From Chara braunii (Eukaryota; Streptophyta; Charophyceae; Charales; Characeae): DNA of 31,568 nucleotides. Within the stretch, counting starts at the first letter, position 1; each line of letters begins with the position of its first letter. Positions 21,739 through 31,429 of this stretch are shown in pieces. The notes under the pieces were generated by a model. That model had not been told where the DNA came from and made no database searches. It saw nothing but the letters and a program-made list of their open reading frames with translations. A program made the position numbers and the translations under genes. The DNA lies in contig BFEA01000146.1 in assembly GCA_003427395.1 (NCBI GenBank), positions 2,450,022 through 2,481,589 of the forward strand. The letters run 5' to 3'.

Positions 21739-21969
21739 AACTCAGAGAAAAAAAGTTCTCTGTTGAAACCCAGGTCCAACATCTAACAATCTTATATTAA
21801 TCTTCCTAAAAATCTATGAGAGCATAATTTGTGGCCATCTGTGTTTATAAATCTCATTTAATACCAGTTTGGCCTCCAAGCTACTCAAGCTGATTAATCG
21901 ACCGGAAATTGGGTTAGGGACCAATAAGAAACTGCAGAAACCTAATGCATAGCCGGACTTTCGTATACC

Positions 21970-23420
21970 CTAGGTGTAGCCGATGTTTTGCACCCTCGCT
22001 GCGTCTCCACCTAATACCCACGGGCCTAAACATAATCGGCCCTCATCAAAAACCTTGGCCAGCAAGTTCCCTCTCGCCCAAGTCTTACAAAACCACCTGG
22101 TCCCAAAACCCTTGGTTTTATAGCATCGACTCCAGTTTATGCGAATAACTAGCGAAAGTTGTTCCTTCACCTGAAAAATCTGTTTTTGGATAACTGTGTT
22201 TTCATCACAAAAACCTTTTGTGTTCCTTGCCGACCAAATAATATTCATAATCACTCGTCGACACACCAGGGCTACATAGCCCTAACCTACGGACAAGTTT
22301 ACTGGACTGGGTGTGGCGCCGTAAAGCATCCATTCATTTGTCCACAGAAAATTTTGGCCTGCTATATTCTTCTAGTGGGAAGTCCATTAGTCCCAGAGTT
22401 AGTCTGCCAAGGGGCACAACAACCATAGGTGATTGACAGACTCCACTCCCCAATCACACCTTCTGCATAGGTCTGAGATTTTTAATCCTTTAGTTGCCAA
22501 CCACGAGGCAGTCGGCATCACCTGAAGCGATTGTTGTCAGATCATACTGGCATGTTTTTGAGAAGGTAAGCGTTTAAGGGTTTTCCACAGCTTATGCCAA
22601 TTTGGCAAAACAACATCATTACCTTTAGCATTGGTTTGTCTTGAATCATAGCTGTCTGGATTGCCACCTCAACCTTGGGTCTGTACTGAAACAAAGGAAC
22701 TGGCTCAGTTAGACCCGTTCTATCCCTGGGCCAACCGTAAATTAAAGACTCAACTTTGAAGTTTTCCGCTTTCCCTAAAAATAGGTAGGAGGCCGATTTC
22801 TTTGTTGGAACTTGTTTCAAAACTCTTACCTCAGTTAGTAAGTCCGACATGTCATGGATCACTGAATCTCCTTCCAACGTAAGGTAGGTTTGACCTTTTC
22901 TGCTCTTACTTTTCCTTCAAACTTGCACTGTTGTACCCGCCACCAGATCCGGGCCCTGCACTCTCAGGCATTTCTCCCCCTCCGGTGTTGTAGGCTATGT
23001 ACCTTATTCCGGAGAGTCTGTTTTTCAGCAGTCGTGCCCAGCGGGCTGGAATGACTTTCTTCAAGTTAAGCATACCGAATCTGGTATCTACTTTACGTAA
23101 TCTCGGTAGTTTCTTTCTTAATTCTGTCAGGGAGAACGAACATCCACTGTCAGAATCCCACAGATTCTAACCTGTAGGATACCTTTGGCTATCCACAAGA
23201 GCCCAAAGGTGTCTGGTGCTCCATCCGCCGCAATCAACAATCTGAAATCTTGCTCAATAACTTCATTGTCAAAAAACAGTTGGTTACCAACTTCTGTCTT
23301 GGTAGTTGGTTCCTTAAGAGTTTGTGGTCTAAGTTTGTTCCATGGGAACAAGATTTTTCTCCAAATTATGGATTTAGGACGCTTTGAAGTGAAGGAAGGT
23401 AGTAACATACATAACCACAC
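21970..23420 (-). pseudogene. LINE 2 ORF2 C-terminal region, broken
   Basis: The block 22542-22877 reads LLTEVRVLKQVPTKK and VESLIYGWPRDRTG, aligning with LINE 1 at 20060-20200. Further left, 21970-22266 reads VIMNIIWSARNTKGFCDENT, typical of the helical segment after the zinc finger in plant LINE RTs. Part of 23127-23420 is the post-RT linker. The Cys/His finger itself is not clearly readable between 22270 and 22540. Frames are interrupted repeatedly. Confidence 0.7.
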
Positions 23421-23648
23421 ATGAGACCCCTGAGAAAAGGTTCATTCCTTCTTCAAAATATACTTTGCTAAATAGATCCACAACTTGGACTCTCCTTGAG
23501 TTAAACCCTGCACTGGCCATTTAGCCAACAACGCAATATTTTGACGTTTTGGATCTAGGATGTCCAACCCCCCCTGTGCCCTGGGTAGGGCGATGCCATC
23601 CCATTCCACTTTTGAAATAAAGATATCGCCTTCCGTTGCTGTAGGTTT

Positions 23649-24964
23649 TCAAACATATCTTGCGCCTACTCTCTTAATTATTGTGTAGGCTTCCTCCCCT
23701 ATCAAGTGGATTGTCATGGGGAACCAAAGGACAGAAAAGACTGCCGAAGTTAACTTTAAAGCTCTGCCGAACAAGGAAAGTTTGAAGTTTTTTATCCAAC
23801 CATTCACTTTGGCCGAAATCTTCTCACTCAGAATGGTATCCTGCGCCTCTCCACTGTCCGCGAGAGAAACTTGTACTCCCAAGAACCGCTCCGAGGTGTC
23901 AGTCGGGACTTGTCTCAGTCCCCAATCCACACATAACTCAAAGGGGGATGGGAATAAATAGACTGACTTATTCCAATTTATCGAGGCTTCAGACAAACAA
24001 TAATATTCATCCAATATTTTTTTTAGCTCTCTAAGGGTCTCAGACGAGTTTTCAATAGCCATAGTGAGATCATCCGATAACGCCACCCCCTTCCATTGTA
24101 GCGAGGGGGAGAGTGACAGACCCTTAATCTCTGGGTTTGATCTAATGTTATCCAACAACGTTTCTAACTGAACCACAAAAAGCAAGCGGGCAAGGGGACA
24201 ATCTTGGCAAAGGGAACGAGACAGTTTAAACTCCTTAGACAACTTACCGTTCACAATTACCATGGAGGCCGCATCAACGTACATTGCCTTGACCCATCTA
24301 CAAAAACCTTGGCCAAAGTCCAGATTACGTAGTGATGTGAAGACAAAGGTCCAACCTACTTTATCGTAGGTTTTCTCCATATCCAATAATAGCACAATGA
24401 CTTCCCTTTTTTCCTTACTAATTACTTTCAGGGTCTGTATTGTAGTGAGTATATTATTGAATATTGACCTCCCTTTAATGAATGCTCCCTGTTCTCAGCC
24501 AATTAGGTTGGGGAGGAGCTCGGTCAGACGAAGGACTCAGGCTTTAGCCAGAAGCTTATAGGCCACATTCAGAAGTGAAATATCCCTATAATTTATGACA
24601 TTTGTCTTATCTCTTTTTTTGTAAAGAAGAGAGATCACGCCTTGAGATATACATTTCGGTAGCGTCCCTAACTTCAAGGCCTTGTTATAGATTGAAAGAA
24701 GGAAGGGACAAAAAGTCTCCCACGTATCCAAAAACAATTCGATTGGAGTCCATCTAGTCCTGGACATTTGCCTAGAGTCATTTGTTTGGCTGCTTTCCAT
24801 AGTTCCGCCGTTGTAAGAGGTTCATCTAATCGGCTACGGTCCGCAAAAGATATTTTTTTGAGAGAAGGTACCCAAAAATTTGAGACCTCAGACAAATTTA
24901 TTTCCGGGGTGTCAAATGCTCTCCGTGTTGAGACTTGAAAATATTTCATTGCATAGTTACACAA
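23649..24964 (-). pseudogene. LINE 2 ORF2: reverse transcriptase domain
   Basis: The longest open piece is 248 codons (24395-23649). It begins MLLLDMEKTYDKVGWTF (motif A with catalytic Asp), then CPLARLLFVVQLETLLDNI (motif B), ALSDDLTMA (motif C, both Asp kept, FA replaced by LS), ASINWNKSVYLFPSP and ERFLGVQVSL. The region upstream (24964-24537) carries CPGLDGLQSN and ISLLNVAYKLLAKA in two frames. A TAG disrupts the spacer where GVFVKGRS would lie (about 24490). It is better preserved than LINE 1 here and supplies the unmutated codons for several LINE 1 stops. Confidence 0.9.
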
Positions 24965-25286
24965 TTGTTCTGTGGAGTTTATCGTTGTGGCATTCCATTC
25001 AAATGGGTGTACAAGTTCTCTGATTGGAGGTTTGCTTTATTGCAAAATCAGGGATCTAAATGTCATTTTCGTCATGCGGTCATACTCCATGATACCCCTA
25101 ATCTTGAGCCAATCAAGCCACTGGGCATGTTTCTGCATCTCCAGTGTTTCTAGTTTCGCCTGGCTGACCTTCCTTTTTTTAGACCAATAGTAATCAGAGA
25201 AGGGATCCCCTCCCATTTTACTTTCTGCCTCCATAATTTCCTTGGTCAAACATTTTTCTGTCTAAGATAGGTTGGCCGCCTTCATC

Positions 25287-26160
25287 CTAGATAAAACTTT
25301 GAGGGCTGCTTGAATTATACCCAGCCCCACTTCCACCCACCTGTCTTCCTTTTAAAATAGGCCCTTGGCTTCTGTCCACGAGGACATTTGATCCTTTACC
25401 CAGTCTGAAATTGTCTTTTAATATAGATACATTTAATCTAAATGGTGGTCCGTGTCTGTCAATTACATCCTTGGAGATTATATCTATTAAAACGGGGTAA
25501 TGGTCTGACAGACTAGACACAAAATAAGCCGACCAGATGCACCTTTCCCGCACCATTCCCCTTGCCATAATAAAGTCTAGTCTTTTTCGGGGTTCCGGGG
25601 TTGTCGGAAAGGGCTTAGGACCATACCAAGTATCTCCATTCGAGTCGGGGCTCATAAATCTAAAGATGTCTATTAAAGATTATGATTCCATAAAGGCCGA
25701 TAACAGCTCGGTATCTTTTCTCAATGGAGTTGGAGAGGGGGTATCCAAGCCGGGATTCAGGACCGTGTTCCAGTCCCCTGCAACTATCAAGTTTTTTTGC
25801 GTTTGGTAAATAAGTCGGTAAGTCTGAGAATAACTTGATTCGTTTCGTGTAGTCTACTGAGGCATAGACAAGCATAATTGCTCAGTCTTCCTGGTCTACA
25901 ACCACCTTCACCCAGGCCCAACGACCCTCTCTGTCAATAAAGTGGTCGATAACATCGAAATCTAAATTTTTATCTATTAGGATACTAACTCCACCCTTCG
26001 TCCCCTCTGCCGGGGAGCAGAATTGTGGGCCCTGCCCCCAGTTGCGTAGGTTAATCACCCTCTACGCACGTAGCTTCGTCTCTTGAAGGCATAAAATTGG
26101 ACTGATTAATTATAGATCCAAGCGTGCAACCTTGCGTTCTTATTTCTTCTTGTTGTGTGT
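25287..26160 (-). pseudogene. LINE 2 ORF2: AP-like endonuclease domain, degraded
   Basis: In reading order the - strand gives LQETKL (near 26090), KGGVSILIDKNLDFDVIDHF, REGRWAWVKVVVDQED, IMLVYASVDYTKRIKLFSDL, a damaged GDWN region, PEPRKRLDFIMARGMVRERC and LSDHYPVLIDIISKDVI (open piece 25655-25287). The Glu of QETK and the Asp-His of SDHYP survive. The GDWN motif is not readable in frame. Same enzyme as in LINE 1. Confidence 0.82.
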
Positions 26161-26196
26161 CCCATTTTTCTGAAGTTCCAAGAAGCCAAGCGGATC

Positions 26197-26966
26197 TTAG
26201 GCGGAAGGACCATTAACATGGTCGGACTCGATGGTTACTTGGATGCGGAAGGAAGGTACAAGCGGCGCCTGCACTACTCCAAAACACAGAGATCTCAAGT
26301 TGTTCAATAACTCCTTAGAGGAAAGGGCCTCGTGTGGGTTTGAATTTGGCACCGAAGCAGCCAACCATCTTGCTACTTCATTGGCTGAGAAGTCAACTGC
26401 CAATGAGATGCTGCAGATTGAGTCATTATCTGGTATAGTAAGATCTGGATTTGGAATCCATTGTGCTCTCACTGTGCTCCATTTGCAGAAATCATCCATC
26501 ATTGAAACTATTCTACGGAAAACACAGTGCATAGCTACCTTTGACCCTTCTGACTTACTTGCAATATGACGGCCCATTTTAGGACAGGGCAGAATACCGC
26601 ATTGGAAGGAGTTGTCAACCACTTAGGTAGACACTAATTCAAAATTTGTTCCGCTGTAGGAGAACCTTTTACCCTGATTGACGGGAGCTCCAACGTTTCA
26701 TTGTTGTTCTTCCACGTCATCAGGGTAAGGCCTTGTATCGAATTTGCTACAATAATCGGGACCAAAAATTGGGGAAAGGATCCTTTATTTTTGTCTTCTC
26801 TGGTCAAGGAGGCCATCGGCAAAGTAGAGGATAGTAACGTTTTCCCTGTTCTGCCGTTATGACCTCTTTTCCTTGAACCCCCCACCCCTCCCTGGTCCAT
26901 CGCCCCTCGTTCATCGTACCCGTTATCCTCTATACAGATCTGTGTGTTGTCGTTTGCCCGCAACAT
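26197..26966 (-). pseudogene. LINE 2 ORF1 C-terminal domain
   Basis: Two adjoining open pieces (26966-26634 and 26622-26197) read FLVPIIVANSIQGLTLMTW, LPSIRVKGSPTAEQIL, SISLAVDFSANEVARWLAAS and LSSKELLNNLRSLC. They align with LINE 1 16150-16660 (YLIPLVITSPHGPMVL, PTVGSPPDVIWLSATRKQVL, DISLPKGLSALDVVKWLHHT). This domain is shared by both ORF1 proteins but is not one I recognise. A stop at 26622-26634 separates the pieces. The N-terminal DUF4283-like part and knuckle are absent because of 5' truncation. Confidence 0.75.
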
Positions 26967-27082
26967 CTTGGCTGGGGAATCGAAGGATGGAGAGGGTACA
27001 TTTCCCCGTCAAAGGAAAATTCTGGACAATTGGAAATTCTGGGCCAATCTGGGAATCGTTTCCATATGAGCCTCTAAGCTGT

Positions 27083-27238
27083 GTAGGGCCTTGTTTAGAT
27101 CCAAGTCTTTCTTCTGGTGCCCCTGAGAGGTGAAGGGGGTGATTGGACCTGGGACTGTTTGTAGGGCCTTGTTTAGATCCAAGTCTTTCTTCTGGTGCCC
27201 CTGAGAGGTGAAGGGGGTGATTGGACCCGGGACTGTTT
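27083..27238. repeat. Near-perfect 78-bp tandem duplication
   Basis: Copy one (27083-27160) starts GTAGGGCCTTGTTTAGATCC, and copy two starts the same at 27161. Over 78 bases they differ at only one position (CCTGGG versus CCCGGG). It forms the 3' end of the SINE-like unit on the - strand. The high identity indicates a very recent duplication or an assembly duplication. Confidence 0.95.
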
Positions 27239-27402
27239 GTAAATGAGAAGTAAATACCGCACGTGTTTTGTATATGAATACAATATACCCCGTGTGTTCC
27301 ATTCGTAAATAATGCACGTGCGTTTTGTTTGAGGGAGGCAAATGGGAATTGAACCCAAGATTTCCTTACCAACTGGGCTAGGCCACTGGACGGTCTACTG
27401 GT
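27083..27402 (-). mobile_element. tRNA-derived SINE (A-box/B-box head), 3' part duplicated
   Basis: The - strand begins near 27402. It contains TGGCCTAGCCCAGTTGGT (A-box-like, about 27369-27386), then GGGTTCAATTCCC (B-box-like, 27344-27356), about 28 bases apart, as in internal pol III promoters of tRNA genes. A body of about 160 bp follows, rich in ACGTG motifs (27258-27324). It ends in the duplicated 78-bp unit finishing GGATCTAAACAAGGCCCTAC. There is no A-tail. The remaining tRNA cloverleaf is not readable, so it is a SINE rather than a tRNA gene. It abuts the truncated 5' end of LINE 2. Confidence 0.7.
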
Positions 27403-27945
27403 GTCTCCAAGCCTTTTTGCGGCCATACTATTTTTCCAGCCGCTGGCCAGCGGGGTCAAACCTTTAGCCACCTTTTCCAGTGCTGTTGCTGACTACTTTA
27501 GCTACCTGGGACCTCTGTTCCTCTAAACCCATCTCCCTGTTCCCCCGCTTTCCCCGGGCCCGGGCTCTCGCTAAGATCCAGTCGACGGCTGACGTGGGTA
27601 CCCGTGAAACCTGCAGCCGCACCGAGGGCCCCTCCCGGCTACCCCATCTGCCACCCCCCTCCCGCCCCCCAAGCAACGGTTGCGGCGGCGTTGGCCATTC
27701 CCCCCAGTTTTGGGCTCGGTCCGGAGTTTCGCCGGGCGGGAAAAGCCTCGAACTGCAGAGGGCCTATTGCCTAGCTTTCCAGAACTCCGCCTCGGCCTCT
27801 GCTGTGGCGTCGTCTTCTCCGTTAGCGGCGACCATCGACGAATCCCCGTCGTACCGACGGTCTTCACCGTCACGCGGTCAGAGCTGTTTTTCGCTCCGCT
27901 GACCTTCTTCCCGCTGCAGCAGCCCTCCGAGCTCGAACGCCAGTG

Positions 27946-29512
27946 ATGGCCACGGAAGCCGACCCCGCGATGGTGAGCTTCGTTTATGGACTCGACGTTG
28001 TCGACTTTGCTTTGCTTTGTTTTGTTTTGTTTTTTTCGTTCTGTTTTAAAGGGCAACGGACCGACTGGCCTAGCTGAGTTGGAACTCATGAACTGCTGAA
28101 GTACAGACCCGAGTTAATTCCAATGGAATCAGATGAGTGAAAATAACTCTCAATCTACTGGGGCCGCTCAGTTAAAAAAATATAATATATTTCGCGATTT
28201 ATCTATCTATCTCGAGGCTGTCGCTTTTTTATTTTTTTATTTTTTTATTTTATTATTTTAAATAAAGAGGGGCGATGGCCTTGAGATTTCATCGTTGAAC
28301 TGACCGGCCGCAGGTAATTCAGAATTATTTTGATTTGTTTTGCTTTGTGTTGTTATCGAGTTTGGTGGCGTTGCCTTCACTTCCATGACTAGAACTCCTC
28401 GTTTCCCCCCCCCCCCCTTTTCCCGATGTATTTTTAAGTATCGTAAGCTTTCATCATGTATCATTGTTATGATTATTTCTTTTGTGCTCTTTTCATGCAT
28501 CGATATTCTTAATTGTCAAATTTATTTCTTCAGTGATCTTTTCAAGAGAACTTTCGTTCGACGACTGATGCAAGCGATTGAAAACAGGAGTGGAATGAGG
28601 GTGATAGCAGATGTTGTGCAGTGAGAAGCAGTTTTTTGATGAGATGAGTGCGATGGCGGCGGCGGCGATTTCTGGCAAAGAGCAGCCTTTCTCCTTTCAT
28701 GGTGTTTGCCTGTGACGAATCTTGCAAAGGGCTCGTCACATGGAGTCACGAGGTCATGAGGTGCCGGTTTGATCCGTTTTCATTATTTCGAAGGGCCATT
28801 TCTTAGGATGTGTATCGCATCCCTTTTTTTTTTTTTTTTTTTTTTCATATTTGGTATGCGATGGACGTGTGCATGTTTTTTTGCTTTGCGAGCGAACCCC
28901 AGATGACAGATGAAAGTTACCGAAGTAGCAGGCAGTGGGAAGGATGGTTGTGCTTTTTACTTTTATGTGGAAGAAATTTGATATTTTATTCTTTGATTGT
29001 TTATATAGAGATATAGATACATATTATTTATGTTGCCATATTTAGACATGACATTTTATCAATATCGTATGTGTATTCTTTTATTTTTTACATAATGTCA
29101 TAGATATACTGATATCGATGTATTGTTTATCATAAATTGCAGATTTAAATTGTATATACATAGTACTTCTTTTCCTTTCCTTGTTTTGCTTTTTTTCGCC
29201 TTCGCGCTCTGATTCACAGTGTGACAATATATAGGGTATTGATGTGTACTTGAAAATGAACATAACAAAACCTGTGGCGTGCGGATATGGATTCGTTTTT
29301 CATTTTTATTTATTTATTTATTGTTTCTGTTCTCTTGTAGGCCACAGTAGTTGCTGAGAATGGCGCGAATAAGGTTAAGGCGTGTCCTGCTACCGCGGAA
29401 AATGCGGGCGAACCAAACAGCGATGGCGGGAAGAAGAAGGATGGAAAAGAGAAGCCAAAGAAGAAATCAGGGGGGGAGAAAAAGAAGCAAGATCAGACTC
29501 CTAAGGCTTCCG
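27946..29512 (+). CDS. Possible host gene, first two exons (lysine-rich N-terminus), 3' part not found
   Basis: Exon 1 (27946-27972) reads MATEADPAM and ends ATG|GTGAGC. Exon 2 (29341-29512) follows a strong acceptor, a T/C-rich tract ending CTCTTGTAG|GCC. It gives ATVVAENGANKVKACPATAE, then NAGEPNSDGGKKKDGKEKPK, then a KKKSGGEKKKQDQ region, ending at a good donor CCG|GTGAGT. The junction keeps frame (phase 0, then phase 1). The start sits in GC-rich DNA with GTGATGGCC context. The frame is open upstream, so an earlier start is possible. Such Lys-rich tails occur on many plant proteins (for example aminoacyl-tRNA synthetases, methionine aminopeptidase), so I do not name it. Later exons are outside the window or hidden in the purine repeat. 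Confidence 0.45.
28040..28180 (+). mobile_element. Short tRNA-like SINE unit inside the first intron
   Basis: ACTGGCCTAGCTGAGTTGG (28064-28082) is an A-box match and GAGTTAATTCC (28111-28121) a B-box-like match. The unit ends GCTCAGTTAAAAAAA near 28177. The head resembles the SINE at 27402 (same TGGCCTAGC.NAGTTGG) but in opposite orientation and with a different body. Low sequence constraint makes the boundaries approximate. Confidence 0.5.
28711..28740. repeat. 8-bp inverted repeat followed by B-box-like motif
   Basis: TGTGACGA (28711-28718) pairs perfectly with TCGTCACA (28733-28740). About 25-35 bases on is CCGGTTTGATCCG, like a tRNA B box, with no convincing A box. It may be another decayed SINE head. 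Confidence 0.35.
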
Positions 29513-29603
29513 GTGAGTTTAAAATTCTTGATGGCGTCTTTCATTCCCTCCTCCTTATGGAATCGTAGTAGATCATATTATTGTTAAGGAATACGATCAT
29601 AGA

Positions 29604-29818
29604 TTCTCTCTTCCTCTGTTTCTCTTTCTTTCTCTCTTTATTTCTTTCTCTCTCTTTCTCTCTATCTCTTTCAACCTCTCTCTATTTCTGTCGCTTCTGT
29701 CTCTTTCTGTCACTTTGTCTCTCCCTTTCTCTCTCTCTTTCTCTCTTTCTCTCTTTCTCTCTCTTTCTCTCTCTTTCTCTCTCTCTTTCTCTTTCTCTCA
29801 CTTTCTTTCTCGTTCTAA
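29604..29818. repeat. (CT/CTTT)n pyrimidine tract
   Basis: Over 200 bases of almost pure pyrimidine on +, mainly TTTCTCTC units. It lies in the putative second intron, where such a tract could serve as the polypyrimidine signal of a downstream acceptor. The Ser/Leu/Phe-rich or Arg/Glu-rich translations are artefacts. Confidence 0.95.
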
Positions 29819-29885
29819 TACGCACTGAAAGTCCCCACGGCTGCACGGCATGCTGCTTATGTTTTTCCTCCTTTTTGAGCATCGC

Positions 29886-30766
29886 GAGGAGGAAGTACGA
29901 TGTGGAGGAGGAAGAAGCAGGAGGAAGAAGCAGGAGGAAGATGAGGGGAAAGACGATGAAGATGGGGAGGATCACGAGTTCGAGTCCTTTTTTCTTTCCC
30001 CCTTCTTTGTTTTCGGTGTTCGAAGACCAAGCAGTTCATGTGATAAAGCTTCCCATAGCTGTGACGACCAGGGGAGGAGGAGGAGGAGGAAGATAAGAAA
30101 GGAGGAGGAGGACGACGACGATAAGAAAGGAGGAGGAAGGTAAGAAAGGAGGAGGAGGAAGGTAAGAATGGAGGAGGAAGGTAAGAAAGGAGGAGGAAGG
30201 TAAGAAAGGAGGAAGACAAGAAAGGAGGAGGAGGAGGAGGAAGATAAGAAAGGAGGAGGAGGAGGAAGATAAGAAAGGAGGAGGAGGAGGAAGGTAAGAA
30301 AGGAGGAAGGCAAGAAAGGAGGAGGAAGACAAGAAAGGAGGAGGAGGAGGAAGATAAGAAAGGAGGAGGGGGAAGATAAGAAAGGAGGAGGGGGAAGATA
30401 AGAAAGGAGGAGGAGGAGGAATGTAAGAAAGGAGGAGGAAGGTAAGAAAGGAGGAGGAAGACAAGAAAGGAGGAGGAGGAAAATAAGAAAGGAGGAGGAG
30501 GAAGGTAAGAAAGGAGGAGGAAGGTAAGAAAGGAGGAGGAAGACAAGAAAGGAGGAGGAGGAGGAGGAAGATAAGAAAGGAGGAGGAGGAAGATAAGAAA
30601 GGAGGAGGAGGAGGAAGATAAGAAAGGAGGAGGAGGAGGAAGATACGAAAGGAGGAGGAGGAGGAGGAAGATAAGAAAGGAGCAGGAGGAGGAGGAGGAA
30701 GATAAAGGAGGAGAAAGATAAGAAAGGACGAGGAGGAAGAGGAAGATGATGAGGGGAGAGACGAGG
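29886..30766 (+). repeat. Purine-only minisatellite (GGAGGAGGAAG-RTAAGAAA units)
   Basis: About 880 bases with almost only A and G on +. After a Gly/Glu-type start (29886-29985) and a short mixed segment (29986-30072) comes an array of 15-27 base units, GGAGGA repeated a variable number of times plus AAGATAAGAAA, AAGGTAAGAAA or AAGACAAGAAA. Frames on both strands stay open (up to 306 codons on -) only because the repeat lacks stops. Frame-shifting unit lengths and absence of any domain argue against a protein. Confidence 0.93.
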
Positions 30767-31150
30767 AGAACGGGGAGTGCCCACAGGGGAAGACGACGAG
30801 GGGAAAGTCTAGGAACGTGAGGATGAAGAGAGCGAAGATGACGTCAAACGAGCGGGAGGGATGGAGTATATGAGGGAGAAGGAGAAAGAGGAAGTTGATC
30901 GTGGGAAATACGAGAAGGAAGGTTTGTCTGGTCGGGACGAGGTATACATGCGACATCTCCGCTATGGTATTGGATCTCTATGGAAGAATACCTAGCGCGG
31001 AGATCTGCACTCGAAGTATCAGAACTGACCAGACTCGAGCTATGGCCAAAGGCGCCGGTTCGAATATGTGCTTGCACGGAGGAGGTCTGAGGCCAGAAAG
31101 AAAGGATCCATAACTACTCGAGCTATTGTAGAAGAATGGCTACGACTTAA

Positions 31151-31261
31151 CTACCGTCTTCCCCCGAACATAACGCACCCTAAAAATGAATGTATACAAG
31201 CTATATTTACGGCCAGATGCAGCCAAAATAAGGGTGCGTTGTGTTCGGGGGAAGACGGTAG
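31151..31261. mobile_element. Foldback element: 31-bp inverted repeats, 49-bp spacer
   Basis: The left arm 31151-31181 (CTACCGTCTTCCCCCGAACA onward to CGCACCCT) and the right arm 31231-31261 (AGGGTGCGTTGTGTTCGGGG onward to ACGGTAG) are reverse complements with one mismatch (A versus G in the ATAAC/GTTGT region). The spacer is AT-rich. Size and structure fit a very small MITE or a foldback/hairpin RNA locus. No clear target-site duplication is visible. Confidence 0.8.
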
Positions 31262-31287
31262 GTATTATGATAGTAAATATTCTTACC

Positions 31288-31344
31288 TTCTCCTGCTGCT
31301 CCTGCTGCTCCTCTTTCTCCTCCTCCTGCTCGTCCTCTTTTGGC
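31288..31344. repeat. (CTG/CTC)n trinucleotide-rich tract
   Basis: An imperfect run of CTGCTCCTG units. On - it would read Glu/Gln-rich, on + Leu-rich. Short, with no gene context. Confidence 0.7.
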
Positions 31345-31429
31345 GCCTCCATTTGTGACCTTCATCTTTTGACCGTGTGCAGACGGCGAGTCCGCCAGTC
31401 GTTCGTGAATGTGATCTCGAAGAATACCG

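Larger units (their letters stand above)
21522..27082 (-). mobile_element. LINE retrotransposon 2, 5'-truncated and inactivated
   Basis: Reading leftward it contains the C-terminal half of ORF1 (about 26967 to 26197), endonuclease (about 26160-25287), reverse transcriptase (about 24964-23649), C-terminal region (about 23420-21970), a 3' UTR with terminal hairpin (21645-21657) and a poly-A tail seen as T-run 21522-21545. It ends on the right at about 27082, where a SINE-like unit starts, so the ORF1 N-terminus is missing. It is homologous throughout to LINE 1 but clearly diverged, so they are two separate insertions rather than a recent inverted duplication. Confidence 0.88.

Noticed and set aside
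27571-28089. 172-residue - strand frame across the GC-rich start region
   Set aside because: It overlaps the better-supported exon 1 and the intron SINE-like unit, is Arg/Gly/Pro-rich as expected for GC-rich DNA, and shows no domain.
29857-30956. Long - strand frames rich in Ser, Leu, Phe and Pro (229, 270 and 306 residues)
   Set aside because: They come from a stop-free GGAGGA/AAG purine repeat. Three overlapping frames are open at once, and no domain or start context exists.
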